Origin: JAICLL01 sp035252155
GTDB taxonomy: Bacteria; Planctomycetota; Planctomycetia; Pirellulales; JAICIG01
DNA length: 12,191 nt
Assembly: GCA_035252155.1 (NCBI GenBank)
Contig: DATFDL010000344.1
Coordinates: forward strand, 1-12,191
Reading direction: 5' to 3'
Below are positions 1 through 5,741 of the stretch, piece by piece; the first letter of the stretch is position 1, and every line of letters starts with the position of its first letter. The translations under genes and the position numbers were made by a program. The notes below the pieces were generated by a model. It did no database searches, was not told where the DNA came from, and worked only from the letters and a program-made list of their open reading frames with translations.

Positions 1-1088
1 AGCTCTTTGGCGTTGTTGCAGCCCCAATAAAAACCTTTCGTGCCGCCGGGCCACTCGTCTTTGCCGCTGCGCCAGAGCTTACTTTGCCGCGTGCCCAGCT
101 CGAACATGGCAATCTCGTTCGTGTTGATATCGGCCAGCAGCCACTCGTTGGTAAAGAGGCCGTTGTTCGAGTCGTTGAGGATTTCGACGGCCCGGTCAAT
201 GTTGTCGGCGTATTGCAACGCCCGGCGGATGCGCGAAGCGACGGTCAGGCCCGAAATATCGAACGTCGTCTGGCGGATGGTGGTCTCGGCGACGAGCAAG
301 CCGGCGTCGTTCATGTAATAGTCGAGCCCGCTCATGATTCCGCCGGGGTACGACTGCATGATCACCCGATGCCCGTCACTGGGCGCGATATCGAGCCAGA
401 CGTTGAAATGCCGCACATAAGGCAGCCGAAACATGGTGATGTGGCCAAACACGATGCCGCCGTCGGCGGTGGCGGGGCCGACCGCCGCGAACGCGCTGCA
501 GTGCTCGTCCCATTCTTGCGTGGCCTGCACGTCGGGCGGCTCGCGAAATTTCATGCCTTCCAGCCCGGTGGCGGTGGCGTCGAGTCCTGATGAGAGAAAC
601 TCCACTTCGATGGCCGAATTGACGGCTACGACATCGACCAGATCGAGCTTGCGCGAGTGGAACTTGGCGCCGGCCGCGGCGGCGCCGTCGGCGATGCCTT
701 TCATCTCTTCCAGATACTCGGCGTCGTAGCGCCGCAGGAAGACGGCGTTGACCAGCGTGCGCATGTCGCGCCAGGCGTCTTCGGGCGCTTTTTGGCTTTT
801 GATTTCGGCCAGCGACGCGATGTAATCGACGATCTCGCGGGCCATGAGCTGGCCATGCTGATAGCCGCGTTCGTAAGGCGTGCCTTCGATGTGCAGCACG
901 ATCCAGCCGGAGCGCGAATAGCGATAGGCCGGCCCGCTGCGGACCACCGACGCCGCGTCGGGCGTGAAGGCCGAAATTCGCGGAGGCAACGGCTCATGGG
1001 TAGCGTCCGCGGCGGGCGCGCTCTCGACGAACGAGATCGAGCAGAGCAACCCGGTGAAAAGCAAGCAAGATCTCGTAGTGGATGACAT
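1..1088 (-). CDS. Secreted C45 / phospholipase B-like Ntn-hydrolase, C-terminus outside window
   Basis: The frame is open from an ATG at 1088 to the window edge, giving 362 codons with no stop. Residues 1-29 form a Sec-type signal peptide: a short basic start, a hydrophobic core around LLFTGLL, and an alanine-rich APAADA cleavage region. The mature part has the motif GTPYERGYQHG (69-79), typical of penicillin acyltransferase-like (C45) and phospholipase-B-like families. Cys197 in DEHCSAFAAVG is the likely N-terminal nucleophile exposed by autocleavage. Later motifs MNDAGLLVAETT (259-270) and NEIAMFELG (324-332) also fit. Such Ntn-hydrolases cleave or transfer amide-linked acyl groups; the substrate here is unknown, and the site of action is presumably periplasmic. 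The gene follows the DUF1501 gene after a 297-bp gap, so it may have its own promoter. The family call is good. The choice between C45 acyltransferase and phospholipase-B-like is open. Confidence 0.78.
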   Translation of the reverse strand, partial: MSSTTRSCLLFTGLLCSISFVESAPAADATHEPLPPRISAFTPDAASVVRSGPAYRYSRSGWIVLHIEGTPYERGYQHGQLMAREIVDYIASLAEIKSQKAPEDAWRDMRTLVNAVFLRRYDAEYLEEMKGIADGAAAAGAKFHSRKLDLVDVVAVNSAIEVEFLSSGLDATATGLEGMKFREPPDVQATQEWDEHCSAFAAVGPATADGGIVFGHITMFRLPYVRHFNVWLDIAPSDGHRVIMQSYPGGIMSGLDYYMNDAGLLVAETTIRQTTFDISGLTVASRIRRALQYADNIDRAVEILNDSNNGLFTNEWLLADINTNEIAMFELGTRQSKLWRSGKDEWPGGTKGFYWGCNNAKE

Positions 1089-1167
1089 AAAAATGCCTTG
1101 AGAAGCTTTGGTTCTGTGTCGCGTTTCGGCTGTATTACTCAACTTCGTAAGTTCGCAGCAGGGTGCG

Positions 1168-1235
1168 ACGGCATCCGTCGCGGCGCGCATCGCGCTGTTA
1201 ATTCGCTCCAGTGCGGCCGCCGCGACGGACGCCGT
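1168..1235. repeat. 18-bp inverted repeat, possible large hairpin
   Basis: The arm at 1168-1185 begins ACGGCATCCGTCGCGGC. The arm at 1218-1235 is its reverse complement with one mismatch in 18. The arms are separated by 32 bases. The first arm also holds a smaller perfect palindrome, GCGACGG-CAT-CCGTCGC (1166-1182), so two alternative folds exist. It lies about 150 bp past the DUF1501 stop and 80 bp before the C45-like start. It could stabilise or end the DUF1501 transcript, but no T-tract follows on the minus strand. Confidence 0.5.
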
Positions 1236-1344
1236 GCTATTTGGGCCTCGGGCGTAGTGTATCCGCACGGCGTCACACCGCGGCGAACTGCCTCATACCT
1301 GATTAACGACACCCCATGCGCCGCGGCGGATGCCGTGGCACCCC

Positions 1345-1372
1345 GAGTACCGAGTGCTGAATCCCGAATCCT
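1345..1372. repeat. Four tandem heptamers (GARTNCN type)
   Basis: The units GAGTACC, GAGTGCT, GAATCCC and GAATCCT follow without gaps. They share the GAATGCG/GAGTGCG pattern of the array inside the HTH/receiver gene at 3491-3586. They end 13 bp from the DUF1501 stop codon. Confidence 0.5.
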
Positions 1373-1385
1373 GTCCCCGCCTCCC

Positions 1386-2819
1386 TCAAAACAGCCCCAG
1401 GATCGGCGCCCCTGTCGGCAGTAAGTGCAACGGCCGGCCCTCGCGGTCAATCACTTCCAGGTCGTCGATACCCATCGCATGATAAATCGTCTTGGCGATA
1501 TCGTCGGGCGCCACCGGATGATCTGCGGGGAATTCTCCGCGTCGATCGGTGCTGCCGTACACCTGGCCGCCGCGAATGCCGCCGCCGGCAAACAGCACGC
1601 TCATGGCGTGCGTCCAGTGATCGCGGCCGGCCCCGCGCGGCCCGCCCGACCGCGGATCGCCGATCTTCGGCTGCCGCCCCATCTCGCTGGTCACCAGCAC
1701 CAGCGTGCGCTCCAAGAGACTTCGCTGGTGCAGATCGTCCAACAGCGCCGAAAAACATTGGTCGAACTCGGGCAGCAGCCACTCGCGCAGGCAGCCGAAA
1801 TTGTTGCCGTGCGTGTCCCAGCCGCCGCCGCTGGCGCAGTGCTTGGCATCGGAGGTTTTCAGGTTCTCCTGCCAGAAGACGCTCACGAACGGCACGCCCG
1901 CCTCCACCAGCCGCCGGGCGAGCAACATGCTCGAAGCATTGACCGTGGCCCCATAACGCTCGCGCAGGCTCGCCGGTTCCTGACTCAGATCGAAGGCGTC
2001 GCGCGTCGCTTGCGAGCTCAGCAGCGTGAAAGCCCGCTGCTGCTGTTTTGTGTAAGTGACGAGCTGCCCGTCGGCTTCGGCCGACCGTGTGGCGCTATCG
2101 ACTGCGCCCAGCAGTCCGCGCCGCGACCGCAACCGCGCGGGATCGACGCTTCCTTCCAGCCGCAGCGCGGGCACCGTGAACTCCAATGGCCGCTCGAGAC
2201 TGCCTTCGACATAGAGCGGGTCATATTCCACGCCCAGCCGCGCCGCGAACTGGCCGGGCCGCGTATACATCGGCGCCCCGGGCTTTTGCGGCAGCGAAAT
2301 CACCGGCGGCAGATACGGATGCGGCGGCGACTTCAGCCCCACCACCGTGCCGAGAAACGGCCAATCGTCGGGCTGGGGTGTGCGGTTGTTGCCCAACGTC
2401 CGAAAACTCTGATCGGGCTCATGCCCGGTGAGGTTGTAGTAATAGCCGGCGTGATGGTCGCCGGTGCCGCGGCCGTAGTGTCCCAGCGAATTGACCACCG
2501 CCAGATGGTGCGCCTGCCGGGCCGTGAGTGAAAGATGCTCGCACATCCGCACGCCCGGCGCGGAGGTTTCGATCGGCTTGAACTCACCGCGATATTCGGC
2601 CGGCGCCTCGGGCTTCAGGTCCCAGGTGTCGAGGTGCGACACGCCGCCGCTCAGCCAGATCATAATCGTCGAAGTGGCCTTACCGCGTGGGGCTTGCTCG
2701 GCGGCACCCACCAGCCCCGGCAGATCGAGCCCGCAAAACGTCAGTCCCCCGGCCACCAAAAACGTGCGCCGGCGGATGACGTTCTGCAACAGATCGTGTG
2801 AGACTGGTGGATGCCGCAT
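1386..2819 (-). CDS. DUF1501 family protein with Tat signal
   Basis: This 477-residue protein belongs to the DUF1501 family, which is greatly expanded in planctomycetes and has a sulfatase/alkaline-phosphatase-like fold. Its biochemical role is not established. The N-terminus carries a twin-arginine signal, RRRTFLVAGG (16-25), then a hydrophobic stretch, so the protein is probably exported folded. Family motifs are MIWLSGGVSHLDTWDLKP (53-70), a GDHHAGYYYNLTGH segment, GWDTHGNNF, SEMGRQPKIG, and near the end DHWTHAMSVLFAGGGI followed by GGQVYGSTD. Length is normal and the frame is intact. DUF1501 genes usually sit beside DUF1549/DUF1553 cytochrome-type genes, but none is visible here, so this is a solitary copy. 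The ATG at 2819 precedes the Tat motif by 15 residues, as expected; a purine-rich GAGGGGG lies about 20 bp upstream, too far for a normal ribosome site. Confidence 0.92.
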   Translation of the reverse strand: MRHPPVSHDLLQNVIRRRTFLVAGGLTFCGLDLPGLVGAAEQAPRGKATSTIMIWLSGGVSHLDTWDLKPEAPAEYRGEFKPIETSAPGVRMCEHLSLTARQAHHLAVVNSLGHYGRGTGDHHAGYYYNLTGHEPDQSFRTLGNNRTPQPDDWPFLGTVVGLKSPPHPYLPPVISLPQKPGAPMYTRPGQFAARLGVEYDPLYVEGSLERPLEFTVPALRLEGSVDPARLRSRRGLLGAVDSATRSAEADGQLVTYTKQQQRAFTLLSSQATRDAFDLSQEPASLRERYGATVNASSMLLARRLVEAGVPFVSVFWQENLKTSDAKHCASGGGWDTHGNNFGCLREWLLPEFDQCFSALLDDLHQRSLLERTLVLVTSEMGRQPKIGDPRSGGPRGAGRDHWTHAMSVLFAGGGIRGGQVYGSTDRRGEFPADHPVAPDDIAKTIYHAMGIDDLEVIDREGRPLHLLPTGAPILGLF

Positions 2820-2854
2820 GGCGGTAATTTCTCAGCCCCCTCAACCAGAAAGCT

Positions 2855-2923
2855 GTAGCCGACTTCGTGAGAAGTCGGGCCGTCCCAGCGAGTTACGGCC
2901 AGAATTCTCACGAATTCTGCTAC
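2855..2923. repeat. REPIN-like pair of inverted GTAG-headed hairpins
   Basis: Two short palindromic units face each other across a 21-bp spacer (2879-2899). The plus-strand unit has head GTAG (2855-2858), stem CCGACTTC (2859-2866), loop GTGA and stem GAAGTCGG (2871-2878). The minus-strand unit has head GTAG (2923-2920), stem CAGAATTC, loop GTGA and stem GAATTCTG. The stems differ at two positions, and each change is matched on the opposite arm, so pairing is kept. A GTAG head before a hairpin is the known hallmark of REP sequences recognised by RAYT (TnpA-REP) transposases. The element sits between the stop of the HTH/receiver gene and the start of the DUF1501 gene, so it could also act as a terminator or mRNA stabiliser. 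Confidence 0.72.
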
Positions 2924-2946
2924 ACCAGCGAAAGACAACATATCGA

Positions 2947-4479
2947 CTATAGTTTTCCGCCGCCTCGTTGAACAGCCGCTGACCTGCGCGGCCGTCGAGG
3001 CCGGCCATCGCGCAACGCCCGCCTCACGGCCGACAGCCAATCTTGCCTCAGCCAGTGGCCACCGGTCGGCTTGGCCCAGTAGGTCAACCAACGGGCCGAC
3101 ATCAAAACTTTCATCAGGTCTCTCGCTTGCTCCTGCGCCATGTTCAAGACCACCGGGCAGCAAGGTTTGCACTTGGTGATTGCGGTGGCTACCTCGACCA
3201 TCGTGCCCGGATCGAGCATCTCGCCCAGTTCGACGCGGCGGCCGCCCATGTCGTCGTCGAGCGAGATCAGGGCGGTCGAGCCGAGGTCTTCCTTGAGCCA
3301 CTCGACGACGTGCACCAACGAGGTGCGCGTCACAACCTGGTAACCCCTCAGCTTTTCCCGAGCAAACCTTTCGATCTCCGGCACTTGGCGCGGCGCACCA
3401 ACGATCAGCACGGTGTCGCGCAGCGGCGGTGGGGTCGCGCGCCGCGCGCTCGCCACCTCTGGAGCACGGATCGATTGCTCGGCGGTAGCAGAATGCGGAG
3501 TGCTGGACGAATACGGAGTGCGGAGCGCGGAATGCGGAGTGGGGGACGAATGCGGAATGCGGTGTGCGGAATGCGGAGTGGGGGGCGTCACCGATGCGAC
3601 GACCGACACTTCGGCGGTTCCGCTAGTGGCCGTCGCTGATACCTGCTCGCTTTCTCGCCTGATCGCCTCTTCGCCCTGTCGTGCGATCGCCTCCTCGCCT
3701 TGTCGCCCAATCGCTCCCTCGCCCTGTGGTCGATCGCCTTGCCCCGTCGCGTCTCTGCTCGCCGCCACGGGCGGTGGTGGCGCAGGCGGCACGCTTTCAC
3801 TACAGACGGGCGGCTTTGGGGAGCCGCGGGGGTAGTTCTTGACCCACCAGGGCTTCGCCTGCGCTGCCTCGCCCTGTCGCCCTGTCGCCCCTTCGCCTGG
3901 TCGTCCCCCCGGCCCCTTCGCCTTGTCGCTTTCTCGCGCCGTCCCGTTTTCCGAGCCGACCATTCGCTCCATCCTCTCCACTGCCCGCAGCGCCGCGTTC
4001 AATAGCCGCGGATCGCCGTTCTGCTGCCGCCGCACGTGCTCGCGCACGGTGGTGGTCACGCCCTTCTCCGGCTGGTCATCGGGCACGCGATGCGACGTTC
4101 GCTCGCGCTCGGTCACCAGGTCTTGCTTGCTGCGCTCAAACTGCCGCACGGCGTCAAGATAGACCGCGTCGAAGCGCCGCTGGCAGCGCACGCGCAGCGC
4201 GGCGGCCAGCTCGTCGTCGGGGTGCGTGGCCACAAAGCGTTCGACCTTCTGGCAGATCTGGCTCACCCGCTGCCGCGAGCACTGTTGATCGGCGGCGATG
4301 GCCTCTTGCGTCTCGCCCCGCAGCACGTGCCGCTCATAGATCGCCCGCTCGCGCTGCGAGGGCCGCCCGTCGCGGCGTTTTTCGCAGTTGTCGTTCGGCT
4401 CGTTGGGCGGGGCGTCGGGTTTCGACGGCTCGAGCTGCTGATCGTCGGTCGTCTGTCGCGTTGTGATCGTCTCACTCAC
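2947..4479 (-). CDS. Helix-turn-helix protein with C-terminal receiver-like (cREC-type) domain and repeat-derived linker
   Basis: This is a 510-residue protein. Residues 37-120 are charged and helical, with a helix-turn-helix at about 56-78 (ETQEAIAADQQCSRQRVSQI) resembling sigma region 4 or terminase-small-subunit HTHs; it probably binds DNA. Residues 180-331 are a low-complexity linker made largely of translated octamer and heptamer DNA repeats, interrupted by a tryptophan/proline patch (AKPWWVKNYP, 208-217). Residues 355-490 form an alpha/beta domain starting DTVLIVGAP, with the acidic run ISLDDDMGG (405-413), then CPVVLN and a W-rich end, AKPTGGHWLRQDW. That order fits the cyclic-phosphate processing receiver (cREC) family, judged from memory. 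The gene has a 250-nt leader with a good promoter, and a REPIN-like element follows its stop. It may be a regulator; its signal is unknown. The HTH is fairly secure, the receiver assignment moderate. Confidence 0.72.
   Translation of the reverse strand: MSETITTRQTTDDQQLEPSKPDAPPNEPNDNCEKRRDGRPSQRERAIYERHVLRGETQEAIAADQQCSRQRVSQICQKVERFVATHPDDELAAALRVRCQRRFDAVYLDAVRQFERSKQDLVTERERTSHRVPDDQPEKGVTTTVREHVRRQQNGDPRLLNAALRAVERMERMVGSENGTARESDKAKGPGGRPGEGATGRQGEAAQAKPWWVKNYPRGSPKPPVCSESVPPAPPPPVAASRDATGQGDRPQGEGAIGRQGEEAIARQGEEAIRRESEQVSATATSGTAEVSVVASVTPPTPHSAHRIPHSSPTPHSALRTPYSSSTPHSATAEQSIRAPEVASARRATPPPLRDTVLIVGAPRQVPEIERFAREKLRGYQVVTRTSLVHVVEWLKEDLGSTALISLDDDMGGRRVELGEMLDPGTMVEVATAITKCKPCCPVVLNMAQEQARDLMKVLMSARWLTYWAKPTGGHWLRQDWLSAVRRALRDGRPRRPRRSAAVQRGGGKL
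3491..3586. repeat. Heptamer array in 39-bp units inside the HTH/receiver gene
   Basis: Twelve 7-bp units of the type GAATGCG/GAGTGCG are arranged in three blocks, each closed by a 4-bp spacer GGAC, GGAC or GGGC. Blocks two (3509-3547) and three (3548-3586) are each exactly 39 bp: five heptamers plus the spacer. Block one (3491-3508) has two heptamers. Since 39 is a multiple of three, the protein shows a 13-residue repeat (HSAHRIPHSSPTP, then HSALRTPYSSSTP, residues 303-328). Confidence 0.85.
3647..3726. repeat. Ten tandem octamers (TCGCCYTG type) inside the HTH/receiver gene
   Basis: Ten uninterrupted 8-bp units all begin with TCG; examples are TCGCTTTC, TCGCCTGA, TCGCCTCT, TCGCCCTG and TCGCCTTG. 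Read on the minus strand in the coding frame they give an 8-residue repeat (GEGAIGRQ, GEEAIARQ, GEEAIRRE; residues 253-276). Another TCGCCTTG follows at 3734 after a 7-bp irregular unit. Confidence 0.85.
3869..3941. repeat. Second octamer array (TCGCCCTG type)
   Basis: Five in-register units (TCGCCCTG twice, then TCGCCCCT, TCGCCTGG, TCGTCCCC; 3869-3908) are followed by a 9-bp irregular piece and three more (TCGCCTTG, TCGCTTTC, TCGCGCCG; 3918-3941). The consensus matches the array at 3647-3726, from which it is separated by about 140 bp of non-repeat coding sequence. It encodes residues 180-204, including GRPGEGATGRQGE. Confidence 0.78.
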
Positions 4480-4858
4480 GGGTCACCTCACTTCAATGCC
4501 TTTGCGCTTGCGTAGAATTACACTGCGCAACGGGTTTTCTTGGACACAACTCTTTGCCCCGCAGTATTTTGCGTCGCTCGGCCAACGCATCAACATTCGT
4601 TTACGCAAGCGCCGCACGGTCGTTTATTGGCCGCCAGAAAATCGCCGCCAATCACTGGCCACATGCCCTGGATCATGAGGCGGCGCCGATCAGCAGCATC
4701 CGCAATGTGAACCGGCGTACACTTTCCTCTCCCCGCATTATATCAGAGTATTTATCGAGTCAATAGACACTTCTATATTTTTTCATACACCGCCGCCGCC
4801 GTTGCATTGCTGAGGTGAAAGGGAGCTCCAGAATCGCGCCCAGGCGCCGTCAGCCCCA
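4480..4858. other. Intergenic leader of the HTH/receiver gene
   Basis: These 379 bases hold no supportable gene. The stretch at 4720-4790 is distinctly AT-rich and contains a minus-strand promoter (4737-4763). The rest is a long untranslated leader before the ATG at 4479. It contains the inverted repeat TTGCGC (4501-4506) / GCGCAA (4525-4530), a candidate operator or hairpin close to the start. A short GCC-repeat (4791-4801) lies upstream of the promoter. No riboswitch class is recognisable. Confidence 0.5.
4737..4763 (-). promoter_or_regulatory. Near-consensus sigma-70-type promoter for the HTH/receiver gene
   Basis: On the minus strand, -35 TTGACT (4763-4758) and a perfect -10 TATAAT (4742-4737) are separated by 15 bp, shorter than the usual 17, in an AT-rich stretch. 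Transcription would start near 4730, leaving a leader of about 250 nt before the ATG at 4479. It is the best hexamer pair in the window. Confidence 0.5.
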
Positions 4859-5116
4859 TCAGATAGCGACGATGGCCCGTGTTTCGCGACGGCTGCCCAG
4901 TGCGTGGTCGACTTCCTTCGGATCGTCGTAGACGCTGACCATGCCGCCCCAGGCTTCCCTATTGAAAATCTCGGCCAGCCGGCCCATCATCGCCGATTCC
5001 CACAGATCGCGATGCTCGAAGAGTTTGGCCGCGACGGCCGGCCCGTCGAAGGCGTAGAATTGGCAGCGGCGGATGATCTGTAGTACAATATCTTGCGCCG
5101 TCGCCGGCTCAGCCGC
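4859..5116 (-). pseudogene. Orphan 85-codon open frame without a start codon (probable gene remnant)
   Basis: On the minus strand the frame is open from just after a TAA (5119-5117) to a TGA at 4861-4859. The peptide looks protein-like: amphipathic DIVLQIIRRCQFYAFDGPAV, then EHRDLWESAMMGRLAEIFNREAWGGMVSVYDDPKEVD, with strong planctomycete-style G/C third positions. There is no ATG, GTG or TTG before internal methionines at residues 42-43. It is therefore best read as the 3' end of a gene that has lost its front, or a frameshifted tail. It overlaps the last few codons of the ImmA/IrrE gene in another frame. I do not recognise the family. An unusual start codon cannot be excluded. Confidence 0.38.
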
Positions 5117-5741
5117 TTATGTGCGCGCCGAAAGGCGTCAAAACAAAAAGAAACTTACGACCAGCGCTAAGCCGCATCGCATCGACGTTCCAGCACTTCC
5201 CGCCTGCACCCGATCTGGCGAAGACGGGTCCGCATTCGCGCTCGCCCAGTTTCGTGGCGGCGACAGCGTCGCGCAAATCGCAGTCCAGCTCGGCGACGCG
5301 GGGAACCTTCGCGAGACCGTATGACCAAGACACGCATTCTCCGTCGGTCATAAATGCGGCAATCTGACGGAACCGCGAGCACCTGATCGTAGTCGCGGCA
5401 AGCGAGGCGCCGAATGTTCGTGAGAGTTGCATCAGCTTTTGCGCTGAAAGCTTCGGACCAATTGCTTCGGCAAATACGTCAGTTGGCATCAGAATCTCGC
5501 TCGCGATCATGTCGCACAATCGCTCTAGCTCAGTACCACTGCGCGGGCACCGCGGGCCTGTGTGCTCAAAAAAGGCATGCCCCATCTCGTGAGCGGTCGG
5601 CGGGCAATGGACACCGTTCAACAATTCAGCGACGACATTTCTGATCGCTTCCTCGATCGAGGCGGCACCACCTGACGCGCGAAGAAGGCGCGCTGCCGCT
5701 CCGCTTTTCCATCGTTGCTCCCGGCGAGGTTTAACGCGCAT
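5109..5741 (-). CDS. ImmA/IrrE-family metallopeptidase, apparently internally shortened
   Basis: This 210-residue protein carries the zinc-protease motif HEMGH (His51, Glu52, His55), with a likely third ligand in ELERLCDMIASEILMP (71-86), the ImmA/IrrE signature. Known members cleave repressors or regulators in response to DNA damage or mobile-element signals, in the cytoplasm. The C-terminal half (from about residue 100, ATTIRCSRF to KFLFVLTPF) matches the usual tail of long family members. The N-terminus (AARLLRASGGAASIEEAIRN, then ELLNGVHCPPT) also looks typical. However, PPT runs straight into AHEMGH, where relatives carry roughly 60-70 residues ending in RRFTLAHE-like sequence. An in-frame deletion is inferred from memory of the family, so activity is doubtful. 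The start overlaps the stop of the upstream gene by one base (TAATG), implying translational coupling. Confidence 0.75.
   Translation of the reverse strand: MRVKPRREQRWKSGAAARLLRASGGAASIEEAIRNVVAELLNGVHCPPTAHEMGHAFFEHTGPRCPRSGTELERLCDMIASEILMPTDVFAEAIGPKLSAQKLMQLSRTFGASLAATTIRCSRFRQIAAFMTDGECVSWSYGLAKVPRVAELDCDLRDAVAATKLGERECGPVFARSGAGGKCWNVDAMRLSAGRKFLFVLTPFGAHISG

Larger units (their letters stand above)
1089..1385. other. Intergenic region between DUF1501 and C45-like genes
   Basis: I find no supportable gene in these 297 bases; the small frames on both strands lack coding character and motifs. The region holds four heptamer repeats near the DUF1501 stop (1345-1372) and a near-perfect 18-bp inverted repeat (1168-1185 with 1218-1235). 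Its low-coordinate end must contain the promoter or leader of the C45-like gene. I see no convincing -35/-10 pair and only a weak AAGG upstream of that gene's ATG. Confidence 0.6.

Noticed and set aside
84..1085. Plus-strand frames covering the first kilobase
   Set aside because: The minus strand has an uninterrupted signal-peptide-bearing Ntn-hydrolase frame across the same DNA.
1425..2531. Long plus-strand frame of 368 codons opposite the DUF1501 gene
   Set aside because: The minus-strand DUF1501 gene has clear motifs along its whole length. The plus-strand product is His/Arg/Gln-rich with no domain, as expected of an antisense shadow in high-GC DNA.
3491..3941. CRISPR-like tandem repeats
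   Set aside because: Units are 7-8 bp, directly adjacent and without unique spacers; these are simple tandem repeats.
5124..5150. Hairpin CGCC-GAAA-GGCG near the end of the ImmA/IrrE gene as a terminator
   Set aside because: It lies inside the coding sequence, the stem is only 4-5 bp, and the T-run on the minus strand comes before rather than after it.
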